This document shows positions 26,101 to 41,100 of a stretch of DNA of 64,000 bases, piece by piece. Each line of letters opens with the position of its first letter. Positions within the stretch are counted from its first letter, which is position 1. Source of the stretch: Acanthopleura granulata (taxonomy: Eukaryota > Mollusca > Polyplacophora > Chitonida > Chitonidae); NCBI GenBank assembly GCA_016165875.1, contig JABBOT010000080.1:871667-935666 (forward strand), given 5' to 3'. The notes under the pieces were generated by a model, which saw nothing but the letters and a program-made list of their open reading frames with translations, searched no databases and was not told the DNA's origin. The translations under genes and the position numbers were made by a program.

Positions 26101-29100
26101 CAATACAAATCCCTGTTATCTGATTGTGGTCCTCATCATTTATCAAGTACACGTACCTGGGGTCATTCAACCAATCACATTTACATGTATGTCCTTATTT
26201 CCACAGCTTTTTAAAAAAAATTTTTTATTGGCTATTAGCCAATAGGCAATCAGAATTAACTGACGTTGCAGTCAATCAAGATATTTGAAACAATAAGTCT
26301 GAACCAGCAGGAAGACAACTGGTTAAATCTGCCCGATCAAAGGTCAACCTCCACAGGTCTGATCCTCTTTGCTGACAATGGCTAACTTGTGTGACTGATT
26401 GACTCTCTGATACTGATTACATGTACATGCATATTTCATCCAAGACATTCCTGTTGTCTTTAAATGATTCATCTTTTTGGTGAGTTACAATTCTGCATCA
26501 TTGATAAATGTGCAAAGCACCTAAAGTGCATATAAAAACCCTATATATTAACTTTTCACTTTTTCAAACACAGAAAATACGATTTGATCTTCAAATAAAA
26601 TTCTTTTGCCTCGGACATAATGTACATGTTCTGATATGAAATATATGCTGATCATATATTGTACCGAGTTTAGTGTGAAGAAAAGCACATTTCATGTTTG
26701 AAAATCGTGTTGATTCCTCCTCCATATCACTGTCAACTCCATATTGTTAATGTTCCCGGTAACCTGGGGCATGGTCTGTTCGTTTATATGGCAGGCATAA
26801 TGACTACTCATCAGGCGAAACAGAATGTTGATTTGAGCGCCATTTTCTTTAAAATCAGATGGTGATATGGTTCCAGAATTATGTGAATAAAAAAGAGTGT
26901 ACGGCTTTATGGGTGTCAAAATGAAGGAGTGGATATTTTAACTTTTAAATCAAGGCAATTCCAGGGTTGTATATCTGCGGAACATGACAACCAGGGGTGA
27001 CCTCGCCCCTCATCTGGGCACTTGAAAGGACAATGTTAAGTTTATCATATGTAATTGTAACGCAACGCATTAGATCCATTCAGTAAAGGTCACCAAAATG
27101 TCAGCAATTAACAGAGAAATTCTGATTGTTGTCATTAGAAGCATAAAATCATTATTAATTTCATACATGTGTTTCTTAATTACCCCTCCCCCTCCCACTT
27201 AAAAAAAGGCACATCTATCACATGTACATTAAAAAAGAAAAAACCTTTCAAAACAATGTGGCAGATTCAACCATTTGTTACTATGAAACTAATCAACTCA
27301 CAACATAATTTAGATGTGAATATTACTTAACATATATTGGATGTTTGGCAGAAGAGGAGCATTTTATATGACAGTACGAAAACAGGAGCTAATAAGACAA
27401 GTGTGCTCACCTGTCATGCTGATATATCTCCACTGAGCTGTTCAACTCCAACAACTCCTCCTTCAACAGCTGGATATTAGAGTTGAAAAAGGAGAGTTCC
27501 AGGGAGACAAGCTCCTTTAGCCTCTTATTCTCTGTTGCTCTGAAAACATATCAACATAACACACTTAATCAATACAATGGACTTCAGGAGCTCAAAAACT
27601 TGTCAAATGTGTGGCACACAGCATGAAATTTCATCCACAATTAAGTGGCTCATTTTTCCTTATTCTGAGAGTTCTACTGATTTTAGACAGGTTTTAGTAG
27701 GCAGGATAATATGCTCCTCCAAAAATTAAGTTTCAGTTCCAAAAGTAGTATTTTATGACATAAATTTGCCTCCAAAAACTCCTTTTCGTACAGGAACTTA
27801 ACTGATCTCATCTTAAAAATCTTAACATTGTGGACCACTTGTTTTAATACACTTGGAAGGCTTTGTTCATTTCATTTTTATGACACACTTGTTTCAGCAA
27901 TGAAACACTTTTCAAAACAAATTTTTTCTGCTGTCACATACACTTGTAACACCTAATATTTAGGACAAAGTAGAACGCTTCTTGGAGAGAACCTTAGATT
28001 TCATTGACAAATCAATGTGGGAACGTGAACTTGGATGAATATCCAGCAAATGAGGTCAGCTCCCTCGACCATTCAGATGGTGTTCAAACCCCATGCCAAA
28101 ACAAGAAATGTTGGACTTTTCGATTTCCAGAGGAAATATCATTGATTCGTTCGTTCATACTATAACTGTCAAGGCCACGTCAACTCTGACAACTAATAAC
28201 TCCATGTACAATATATGATGTGGCTGATCTTTCTGGGCTAGTTATACTGGGTGGTCAATTATAAATCACTGAGTAGCCCTTTCCAATAACACATGGCACA
28301 GACAAATACACAAACTGCAGAGCTAATGCTGACCTCTGAAATACTGAAACCAGATGAAATGTACATGGTAGATAAACTTGCATTTACATAAATTACTTTC
28401 TATATACGTAAGTCAATACTTAGAACACCTGCAACCAAATGTTTATATAACTACATGTATATATGAAGAAATTTAATGAATAAGACATTTCACAACTTAT
28501 GAATTTCTGTGACATCAGGTTAAACAAAAACCTCACATTTGTATCTATATATGTATATCTGAAGAACATGTAAACAATGTACAAAGCAGACTAATGTTCC
28601 TACTTGTGGTACATGCCCTATTTCATCTGATGGCATTGGTCATGGTGTATCCAACTGACCCATGACCAAGAGGTCAAAGGCTCAAAAATGTTTTAAGTCT
28701 GAGTAGGCTAGTAGTGCTTGATAAAGGAGGCAGTCACTCGGGGAATCCCCCAGTCACCATCAGGTAAACAAAAAAAATTATAGACATGGCAACAGACACC
28801 AGTGAAATAATTACGAATAACGTGAATTTCTTTTCCCCTATCAGGTGTCACAAGTTTAGGTGCTTACACACTAGACTGATGTTAACTCAGCCTGCACAAA
28901 CAGCTATAGCACTTCCAGGGAAAAGTGAGCAGATATCGTCTAAGATGGAAGGGGTGAGCACGGCCTGGTCATCCTGCATCCAGCTCTGTGACCCTTCCTC
29001 TGGGGGATGTTTAAGGTGTGTAGCCTGCGGCACATGGCTGTCACATGGAACCCTGGGGATTACACTCAACAGCCCACATCACAAAAATGTCAGGCAAAAA

Positions 29101-32100
29101 GCCTACCGTTTCACACTGATCTTGTTAACAGCTATTTGTCTCCGTCTGATCTTTATGTACCAAAGGATTAGCCAAATCTCACTTGTCGTGATTTCTGTTT
29201 CTTCCCTGAGAGGTCCAAAATTTGTGCAAATTTGTCCATTCACTTCATGTGGAGAGGTGCTGCTGGCGGGACCAGTCATGCTGAAGACAGAACCCTAGGT
29301 GGAATCTGTCCAAGCCTTTCAGCACATGAAGCTACAACATTTTCACAGCTGGCTAACTGCATTTTCAAGCCTGTGAGCAATGAAAACCACCGTTCGGTGG
29401 GCCTCAAATAAACATCTTATGCATATGTAGGACACGTGAGGTTGAACAAAAAAATGTGAAATTCTGTTAAATATATCAATATACACAGAGACATACACTA
29501 TAAAAACCATATCAGAGGATTAGCTTACATAACTTATTTGATAATGTTTTTTGATTACATCTGGGTTTTTTTCGGGAAATGGAGACAATGAAGGGCAATG
29601 TTCATCAGATGTGCACAGAGCACCTTTTACAAGCAGTGGCTATAATACAGCAGTCTCAAACATCTGACTTCACAAACACAGGCACCATGTGGAAACACTG
29701 TGGGTGAGAGAGTCAGTCTTCTACCATCTCATTCCTCTCATCTGCCAGCTTAAAACATCTACATTTATATACATATCATGATGTATCTATGTGTACAAGG
29801 CATCATAGGGCTTCAAGTTGCCAGCAGAACTGTTAAAGTGGATTCACAGTTAATGTGGATTCATGGGTAATGTGGATTCATGGTTAATGTGAATGCATGG
29901 TTAATGTAAATTCACTTTTTCTGCACTGTACAGTACTAATGTTCTTCATTACCTGACTGGCATTTGACACTATCATTCATGTAAGACCACTTAAATTGCC
30001 ACAAGAGCATCACCAACAGCTTACGTCCATCATGAAGAGTGGAGTGTTGGATATCTATGATAACCTGTCCATTTCAGTCACTGAACTGACACCTGGCAGG
30101 AGGTGTTTCACACTGGTGTAATATAGGCCAGGTGAAGTACCTTGGCGTGATCACAATCAAGGTTAGAGTGAGTGGATTTCCAGGAACTGTACATAATGAT
30201 TAAGGTCACTGCAAGCTGCCATGATACAATGTGAGGATGTAGGACAGAATGAGGCAAGGACAAGCCTCTTCTGAAAGATCTACAGACATATAGATGGATC
30301 GGGCACAAAGAAGAAGGCAAGGTTAGCTACGTAACTCAGGAGGCTGCAAGTGTTTGGAGATGATGTAAGAAATGCAACAAAGATGAAGGACCACAATGCC
30401 TTCACAATGACCCTCACACAGATAGATATACAACAAAAGCATAAACTCAATATTGACATCACATAGAAACTGTCCCTAAATGGAAGGAAAGTAAACCATG
30501 TATGCGTGGTGGCCTAGTTCTGACATCTGTGAGCACAGATTTCTGCTCAACAGGTCTCAGGATAAGCTTCATTGTCATCTGAACACTGAAGGGCCTCTAA
30601 AAGCATGTGAAATATCAAACTTCCCGTGTACACATGTATCTCACATTTCCATTGTATACATGTATCTCAAATTTCTGGCGTACACATCTATCTCATACTT
30701 CTGGTGTATACATGTATCTCGTACTTCTGGTGTAAACATGTATCTCATATTTCTGGTGTATACATGTATCTCGTACTTCTGGTGTATACATATATCTCAA
30801 ACTTCTGGTGTAACATGTATCGCCAACTTCTGGTGTACACATGTATCTTGAACGTCTGGTGTACACACATATCTTGGACTTCTGGTGTATGTATTTATCT
30901 CGAACTTCTGGTTGATATATGTAGCTCAAACTTCTGGTGGATATATGTAGCTCAGAGGCACTACCACTAGCTGGGATCAGGCTCATGAAATGCCAAGAGT
31001 AGTGTTCAAGTAGCGTTCATGTATGAATTGCATGAACTATGGAATTTTCGAGTTCATAAAGAATAATGAAACAGTGCAATACTCTACATTCTCCCCATTC
31101 AAGTAGTGCCTCTCCAAGACACTATTTTAACTAACTGCATGTATATTATGCATTTATTAATTAAGTCAAACCACCTGATTAACAACAATGGAATCAACTC
31201 TGATGTGAATTTAATTACTCTGATAGAGTTCAAAGCAGGGCATCATTATGTATTACACACATGTTAATACACTGCATGCAGAATGAAATCATACTTGACA
31301 ATCTGACAGCATCTGCTCTGACCCAGCAGAATAAGGCATCATGGGAGATTGGAACAAATATGTTAACTCCAAATCTATAAACAGTTCATGTATTTACTGG
31401 ATGGATTATCACGTCAAAGCTCATACAGTAATTATCTTTAATATCAAAACTTACTCTGGCAGACAGAGATCATCAATAACCACAAATACCCAAACATTTT
31501 CACGGTTAACATATTTTAATTCCTCCTAAAGTTATCGCAAAACAGCAACACAATATCTTGGGCAAGACTGCCATACCATTACACAGAGTATGTGTACAAG
31601 GGCATATGTTAACCTGCAGCAATGATACTGTATTTGTTCACGTGTTGATGTATGTAACAGGGTGTATCATTATGGGTACATGCTGACTGTTGTGTATGAT
31701 TCACAGTTGAATTGATCCGCCTGCATGCATTGACCTTTGTGTAATTGTTCTAAACTTTTAATTCAACATTATCAAGTCTACAGACTCGATTAATTGCATT
31801 AATTATTTACACATTCATTTATTTTGTTTCCCTTCTGTGTATTGCTGTGAAGTCCTATTTAAGAAAATCAATATTCATTCCACTCATAACACCTTAAAAG
31901 CAAATCAGATTTTAAAAATTAGGTCTTACAGGTGAAAATCTAGGAGATTTACAGCAGCACTGGGACAAAGGCTGTGTGTTCATGTAACTTAAGACAGCAG
32001 GCTGATATCTTCTGACAATGTGGACATAGCAGTCAACTAATAGAAACACTCTGACAAATTTAGTATATCTTACATACTTGCTGATAACCTCTGCCATGTA

Positions 32101-35100
32101 TACCCCACAATATGTGTCAGACCCCATGAACACAGTCTGTACTTCAGTACTACACAACACTGAAAATCCTGGAGCTGGTGCCACTGGGACTAACCCATCA
32201 AAGTTACAACCAATGACATAAGCTGGTTTGTCATAAAGTACCCACAGCTCAGGCTTGCTCAGGCTTGATCAGGCAGGACTTCACTGATGTCAATGCCTCA
32301 GACTAAGATTCCTTCAAATAACCAACTTCCAAAAGACCGCTTAAAAAAATACGGTCAGCAGAAACATCTAGCAGATTTTATTTCATGTGCTCAAGTACAA
32401 AATGAGCTTACTAGTACATGTAATTAATACAAGCATCCCCATATTTTGAGCATAAGTGGATTTAAAGTGTGGGAAAAATACCTGGTGCCAATAAAGTATG
32501 TGTCAGAGGTCAAGAGGTGTGCCAGTGTCAGTTATCTGAAAATCATGCAAAGTGGACAAAAGCAATGCCAGGGCTGTTAGGGTCTGAGTGCTGTGTCTGT
32601 AAGGGCTGGTCAGGTTGAGAAGTGGTCAGTTAATCAGAAACCATCCTTCATGCTTGCCAAGACCCAAGCTTCTAACATAAAGGGCAAGTGACACAAAAGC
32701 ATAACCTTCTACACCAGGATATCTGACGTAAGGCACACACTTATATTCCAATTTAGTCAAAAATCAGCCAACATTTATAAATCTGTACGTACATCTTCCC
32801 AATGTCTGAGAGAGAGCATATGTCAAGTTAATTGTAGCCCAGTGTTCCAGAATCTAAACCACCTTCCTGTCTACATAGACAGAAAAACAAAGAAACAAAG
32901 CACCCCTGAAGGCATAACCAGTGCTATGCACAACAGGTGCATGAAGAATAAATGATACCAAGAGGTGTGATTGTTTATCAATACACTTCCACTACAAACT
33001 CATTTTCTCAATGTTTTATTTCAGTTTGCATCAAATTAAGTCAGTCAATTATCCCTGAAACTCTGGGCCTACAGTCATTTCCAAGTCTCAGAGTAGTGGG
33101 GTGCTGAATAGCTATACATACAGTCACACAATTAATTCTAAAAATTAAACAAGACCCTGAGGTTGATCAGAAACATGTACAAACTTGTATGCTGTCTGCA
33201 GATTTCTAGCTGCCATATTACCTGGCTGGCGCCTGGAGGGCGATACAGTTCCACACTTGCCAAACACTTCATTAAGAAACATTTGCATACATATGAACAT
33301 TTGACTTTTTCAGACGCTTGTCTAATCTGCAGCTTTAGCAAATGCACCGCTCTGTCGGCAGGGAACAGCAAACATCGGGGTCATGACGTCAATTTTTGAT
33401 GCCGGAGGATGGTAAATAAGTCATACATCTACCAATATGAACATATAGCCACTTCAGGTCTGTGACATGCTCCTGAAAAAATCCAGTGGGGAGCAGTCTA
33501 GTCCAAATTCATCCCCAAATGTAACAATGATGTGTTAATTGCCAAACATGTGAACACACTTAACAGCCAGGTGGCACAACAAACATTAGCACAATGCCTC
33601 CTTGTGTCAAACCCCATGATCTGATTACAGATTAAGATTCTTGATCTGATTTCAGGCACTGAGTAATGAGACTCGTCACATTCCACCCAGAAATATACAC
33701 ACCTGAAGGACAGCGCACACCATGGCCATTATGACTTATATGATGAACAAAGATTACACTGCATTCAATCAATGGCCTCTGCTTAACATATACAAAACAA
33801 ATATGTTCAGTGTGATGCCTGATAATTAAGAACCAAATTAACAAATGCAAACTGCTTCTCTTTAAATCAACAAAATTGCTTGCTTGCTTCATGATCAATT
33901 TGTTTAACTTATTTAGTAAGAAACAGAAAGTTTCATATTATTATCTAACAATAATTTAACAAGACCAAAGGGGGAGTAACATGTATTAGCTGTTAAAACC
34001 TCACGTCAGACTACTTATCTTTACACCATTTTTGATCCTTATTTCCATATAAATGTATATTTTGACACACTTCAACAGGAGTATGTTTGTAAAATTGTGT
34101 CCACAATTTATTTTCTTTGTTTCTTTTTAACATAAATTTACTTCTCACATGGTATTGTAGAAGGCCACAAGACAACTGCTAGTCCATGCACTTCGCAACA
34201 ACAAATGCATTACCTAACAGACACCTATGCAATAAACACAGGGGCACTGTAGAACCTTCAATGTGCTGTTGTGTACTCACTCATACTTCTCAGCCCACTG
34301 AGCTGTGCATGTACATGTAAAGGATTACATGTGCTACAGTTTATACGTTAGAGTCTAAATGAATACAAACTTGAACACACCATTCACCTTCTTCACACCT
34401 TAACCCTGCAAGACGATAGGACATTCAGGAAGTGTAATGATACAGAATGTCACTACGGATGTTCCCATGATATTTCAGAGGGTCAGCCCAAATCCAGCAC
34501 AAGTACACTGATGTCTCACAGATATCTCTGTCACATGTAATTGCATCTCAATACATTTTTGTACATTCACATACATATTAACATAGCCTTGAATGTGTTT
34601 GTTCATGTCTTTTACTGCAGAAAAACAAAAGCAATGTGAATATTTCTGTCTCTGTTTTGGGTCTTCCTGTAACATACACTTGATTGTGACTAAAAAGGAG
34701 TTCATGCCGATGGTTAGCCACAGGTATATGCTGACATCTGGTGATATCTGCCTGATTGTGACTAACAATGCGTTCATACCTATTATTAGCCACAGGTATA
34801 TGGCAATATATGCCTGATTGTGACTAACTGCGATATCTGCCCGACTGTGACTAACTATGATATCTGACTAACAGTGATATCTGCCTGATTGTGACTAACT
34901 GCGATATCTGCCTGATTGTGACTAACTGTGATATCTTCTTGACTGTGACTAACTGCGATATATGCCTGATCATGACTAACTGTGATATCTGCCTGATTAT
35001 GACTAACTGTGATATCTGCCTGATTGTGACTAACTGCGATATCTGCCTGATTGTGACTAATTGTAACATCTGCCTGATTGTGACTAACAATGCGTTCATG

Positions 35101-38100
35101 TACAGGTGCACTTACATGATCAGTCACAAGTACATTTATTATGTTAACATTATAAACTAGAGAACACTGCTTTCCCGACAAAAGGACATAGTATCAATGA
35201 CTTTTACTAAATTTGTCAAATATTCACACTCACCCTGTCTGCGTAATTATAAAATTTGACACAAAGAATTATTCACAGGATGATCTATGTGGTGCATAGC
35301 AAGTTTCAGATTGGACAGACAATATTACTACTGACTGAGGTTCACTGAAAACTTGATAAAGACTTATTTCCTATGCTATGCTAGCACACAAAAGCAGCAC
35401 ATTCCTTACATAGATGGCTGACTTTGAATAGGCTTTAAACTGGCTACTGTCTATGCACATGTTGGTTTTAAAAGGCTTTGTGAGTGTAACAGATGCCCAG
35501 CATACCAACACCTCATGTTACCTATTGCTACTATTAAAATCAGCAACATATCTCGGGCTGTTTAGTTCCAGAGAACGTTTGGGCCCCCAAACTGTTAGGT
35601 GCCCAAACTACATGTATTCAAGCTGTTATAAATGCAACAAGTAAACTAAGCACAAATATGATGGTATACAAATAAAAATATTTAGTTATACAAATATCTG
35701 TCATTCACATACTTGAATGCCTTCAGAAAGCAACAATGAGAGATGCATTCTATACAATTTATTAATGCACAGTCATGCTATATTTATATAGTTTGCAGAT
35801 CAGAACCTACAATTGTTTTGTCTAAATATGTACACCCATCCACACAGGTCATGAACGTGACCGACTACGTCTGGCTGTATCCACCAGAACATGACATTAA
35901 GCCAGGTGTTCACATCTATAATACAGCAACTGTAACCTTTAACTGTTGACTTTTCCTTTCATTTAACTCGTAACTCATCAATACTCCCCTCAGTTTGAGA
36001 CTTCTGACTGGATACTGACGTACTTCAGGGCATAAATTGACCTGTCTTCACATTTCACACTGCCTACGTCTTGAAGAAGATCACTCCTTAATCCTGTGTG
36101 CATAAGTCGCCCACCTGATGTTGATCATTCGTATTAGACGACTGGTGTCGCACACCATGTTTCCAGTCACATGTGGCCAAATCATCCTTGGGTCCAATGT
36201 TATCCCAACACACATGCCTTATCAAAGTTCCTGGTATACAACAGATAATCTGACAACAACTACAGAGACCAAATAAAGCCATGGCCAAGTTCACCATCGA
36301 ACCAGTGTCTATAAAGCAACCAGCCAAACCAAACGCTGGCTGCCTTAATACAGCACATGTATATATTAAACAACACATGAAACTGTTCACCAAAAACAGA
36401 GACCTCAAATCTATGTGCTAAATACCTACCTCTTCAACTCCCTTATTCACAAGTTGAAACATCTCCTCAGAAATATTCAAGTTTCTCAGTACAGAAATAC
36501 ACTGGATGCCATAAACATATAGTGATGAATTGGAATGTAAGAAGTGAACTCAGTCGAGCTATACATTTTGCATCTGTGTAGGAATGATTACAAATCATGC
36601 TTTCACTCTCCCCTGAAACTAGAGCAAGAAACACAATGCCCACAGGGATCTATCAAAAGCTGTATGTTTCACAAACCCAACTTATTTATTTGTTTACTTA
36701 AAAGTGACAGGAATTTTGTACTGTCCTTTGGAATATATTATTACCACCATATCTCTCGTGTTTATGGGTGGAAAACAGAGACCAGTGTTCTGTCGAAACA
36801 CACCTCATTAGATGCCTCAAGTTCTCACCTACCAGTACTTGTCCAGCAATACCAGTACTAGTCTATCAATCCCGAAAATAAGTGAATACAAAAAAAAAAA
36901 AAAAATAAAAGAAACCAAAAAACGAAAGCCTGTCGGTACTAAAATGTATTCTTTGATGAATACTCAGGCTTCTTGCATGCAGAGATACTTCTGTTGCCTG
37001 GTCTTTGTATATGATCATGATTTTATCCATCAACTGTTTGTTGTGCAAGATAGGAGGTTTGAGAATCAGTATGTGAGGAAAGCAAATACATGTATTAATT
37101 AGTTATAAACATTTGAGCTGTTGCCTGTAGGCTGTAGATTTCACCCTTACTGGCGTAAGCAACAACATCTCTTTGGTTCTGTGTTTCACATTCATGGAAA
37201 CAATATGACAAAAAACAGAACTGGTTCCATGAAAGAAAGTCATGAAAAACATTTCTTTTCCAGTAAGACAGAATCTGGATATAATTAACTTACTTTTAGA
37301 TCTGTATTGTTTATGGCAGGTACACATGGGTACGGATCTGTATTATTCTAGAATATGTCATCTTTGTCCTAATTCCTCCAAGCCACTTGACATAACCACT
37401 CAGGAGTGCTGGGAAAGTAGAAGTTCTGATTTCCAGTCTGTTGATCTGAGATCTGGTCTCGGTATTCGGCAAAACCGCAATAAGCACTGATTCAAATCCA
37501 CTGCTGTTCAACTGCTATTGCTCTTCTATATTCAGCGAGTGAAGCAATATTTATTGAGTATGGCATCTATGAGACAGATACATACAGAAGCGTGCTTCAA
37601 TGATGAATGCTTTTCCAAGATGGCAGCAGCATATCAAGGAGGCATGGGGCCTGTGAAGACCGAAAGCAGAACAAAAACAAAACGACAGCGATCACCCCTC
37701 TAACACTGCGTTATTAGCCTGAAAATGATGCTAAGTCACTCAAAATTTTTTTCATATTTATTTATACTGATAAAGATTTGTCTTCTGAATCATTTACCTC
37801 TCACAAACTGACATGTCTGGCACTGTAGCCCGAATGAACCTCACAAAAACAACAAAGTATTCTTGCAGGTGGAGGAGAGAAAAATGCCAGTTTTAAATGT
37901 TAAATTCATTTTACTGAGTTGTTCCTTCACATTTCCTCACTATAATACTTTCTAAAATGAACATGTAGCAAAACTGGTCACCAGAAAGGTTAAATCTGTG
38001 CTTCATCTTCAGAACTATTTGTTTTTGCTTTCACTTTGGTCAATGACTTCTGGTCTGAGAGTTGGGAAATTGTCATGCCTATATCATGCATTGCTATGCG

Positions 38101-41100
38101 TTCCCATAGAATAAATAAAAAAAGAAGAACTGAGGTGGCCTTCTGATAGCTGGATATTTTGCAGTGTTTTGGTAGCATTAAATCTTACCAGCATATTCCC
38201 TAGCCCTAGAATAAAGCTTTACATTTAAGCCACCTTAATCTGCGCAGAGGAATTAAAACCAAAAATATTACCTAAGCCTCCAGCAGGCACACACCTGTGA
38301 ATTTCTAAACAAACACAATAACATTTTTACAACAAACTTCTATTAACTTTAACCACAGATGTTTTTTGCCTTGAAATAAATGTCCTTTTCAGAATACTGA
38401 CAAGTCTTTGACGTTAAAATATCGCCTTCTAAAGGTCAGCATTCCAGAATTAAGCATCCCAAGCTTTAAGTTGCTCACAATTCAAAGCTGGGACCAGCCT
38501 TGAGATCTTAGCTGATTTCTAAGAGGCCAGTCGGAGTCAATATTATAAACTCCCTTTCTGTGCTTATTCAATGGAAGGTTTCTTCCTCCATCTGAAATAT
38601 GGCAAAAATGTCCGCAGCCATGTCAACACATCAGAGCCAGTTTTGATCCCAAAGCAATGTGGCAACGATGGCATTTCTAAAACACTAAAGTCCTTCACAA
38701 CTTGTCTTCACACTTTAGCACTCAGCTAATACTGGCTTACAAACATCAGCTGAAGTCCCTCTTGTCAAATGAAACCTAAGACCTTTTTTAAGTTTTATCA
38801 CTCAAATGTACTTCTTAGTTATCTTAAATACAGATTTTTTTCAATCTTGCATTTGGCACGAGAAAAACCAATTTAACTTCATACTTTGTATAGCTGTTAA
38901 GATATACCTTCCATAAAATGAAACCTGTATTCTATATTTAACATGTGAAGAACTTCAATTTACAAAAGTTTTAATAAATTAAAAGTACAAATAATCTCCT
39001 TGAAAAAAAAAGGCCATATTTAATGCTAAATTCAAGAATTTTTCACTTATACCAAGGTGGCCAGTAAGCTATGGGTAGACGAAAATGACATGCCCAATGT
39101 AACCCCCCCCCCCCCCAACAATTAGCAAGTCAAACTCACAAACTTTCGCATGTATGACATATCATGTTGGTGGAAGGCAAGTGTTCTGCAGCAAACCATA
39201 TGCCGGACTACATATCGCCTGCTTTAATTCTGCCAACAAAATCCCAGCAAGAATGGAAGCACTACTGATACTTCCCAATCTAAGAATGGTACTAACCCCA
39301 CATCTTAAGTGACCTACGTGCAGCGATTCCACTGGCCATGGACTCACTTCCCCACATACATGTGTTGATACACAGGTATATGTATATATGTACATGTATA
39401 TATATATATATGTTGTGTTAACATGCTGAACTAAAATAATGATTTCACACATATCTGCTCTTAATAAATGGTAAATATACATGTATCAAGTAGTTTATAA
39501 AAGGATTCCATTCTCATGAGATCTAAAAGAAACCCATGCACAATACAATCAAAAGAAATTATTTGCTCAGTTTAGAATTTCAAAGATTTGTCAAAATATT
39601 TGAACAGTAAGTAAACTCATTCAACTCTAGTATTACTATTTGCAGATTAAATAGCTGACTGTGGTGAGCAATTGTCCCCAATGCAGCGCATGACAGAGAT
39701 TACACAGGCCCTTTCCACAGCAGTTTACCAGGTTGAGATCATTTACCTGCTGAAGTGTTTACCTGGTTATAACCTGTAGGAGTCATGACACATTTTAAAA
39801 ATCTGCCCGATAGAAAGACAAATACAGGTGACATGGTGAACTACTTCGGGACGATTTGACAATCATATATGTATGTTGTAAACATGGCTGTGCAGGAACA
39901 TGCCAATAACAAAACAGGAGACAAGACTCCAATTACCATCCAGATGTACCAAAATGCAAACTTCACACTTTGATTATTAATGTATTACATGTATATTATG
40001 ACACAATAAACAACTGAACAATATCTCATTTGTTATGCCCTGAATGTTTGCTTAACAAATATTTTTTGCCAAAAAAATCTTCATTAAAAATGACTTAAAA
40101 TGAAGTCACAAAACAGCTGACCTTGACAACACCTACTGCTGTTGCAGATGTCTACAAGCTGTGTGACTTGTACATGCTTGGTAATATATTTTTTAAAAAG
40201 TAACTGTGAAGTCAGTACTTCACCTTCAAAATAATCTTACTTGTCTACTGGGATTTGTGAAGCACAGGCTTAACCACAGACGTTTTCACTAGGTAAAATA
40301 TACATGTAAAACACAAGTGCATCTTGAGTGTAATATTCCAATAATGTACCTGTAACTGATAACAGATTGTTTTTACCCACCTGAAGAGGTTCTCTGCTCC
40401 TTTCCGCATGAGGAGTTCCCTGTTGATCTGGTCATTGAGTTTGGAGCGTTTGGTCTGCAGTTTCCCTCGAGCTGTCTGAACGAGAGGGTCAGAGCCCTGA
40501 AACCAAACACACAGCACAGCTTGAATCAACAGACATACATCCACACCATTCCTAGCAGTCAAACTTAATACTAAGACCTGCCAAAAACATACATGAACAC
40601 ATGACTGCTTGATGGAGAGTTCTGGTTCTCTTGGAACCAGGCAATGCTAATACTATAAACTGGAATATCCCAAATACTCAGATTAAATGATACACAAGGG
40701 CATACATACAATTATCACTATATACATTTCTATATCTCTACAACAGAAAAACAGACAACAGCAAGACAAGACAATTGACAAATACACGTCTCACATGTTT
40801 TGGTCTTCCTCGTTTTCACATTGTATTTATTTATTTACAGCTTTTTATCACATTGTACCAACTGATCCTAAAAATACCCATATACATATCCAATAGTTGC
40901 AAGTGTACACTGCTGTTACCTGTTGGCAATGTTTATTTATCTGATTGGTCTTCAAAGCTGCACTCAACAACTGTTCACTTAGACTTTCACTTGGCTGTGA
41001 GGTGTATTAATACAGACAACCTGAGTGCCTTTGAGAGTACCACAACATGTAGACTTCTTCACATGCAGGTTCACATGTGCCTGACAAACCTGCTGATTCG

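Larger units (their letters stand above)
27540..40380 (-). other. Rhophilin intron 2
   Basis: 12.8 kb. Holds a degraded MITE (27612-27803), a 17-bp tandem repeat (29833-29917), a 26-bp minisatellite (30611-30957), a 27-bp minisatellite (34660-35110), a poly(A) run (36890-36904), a 14-C run (39103-39116) and a TA-rich microsatellite (39377-39411). No additional exon is required by the protein, and I see none. Confidence 0.7.

Noticed and set aside
28786..29298. 170-codon plus-strand frame, the longest unspliced ORF in the window
   Set aside because: No recognisable domain and no splice or promoter context. One frame of this length is expected by chance in 64 kb read six ways.
30498..30986. 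Repetitive frames of 97-117 codons
   Set aside because: They come from the 26-bp minisatellite.
34851..35181. Repetitive frames of 86-108 codons on both strands
   Set aside because: They come from the 27-bp minisatellite, whose unit is a multiple of three.
40497..40562. Met-initiated extension of rhophilin exon 2
   Set aside because: The residues before GSDPL do not resemble rhophilin, and a good acceptor (ggtttcag) separates them from the conserved part. Exon 1 at 58.8 kb fits better.
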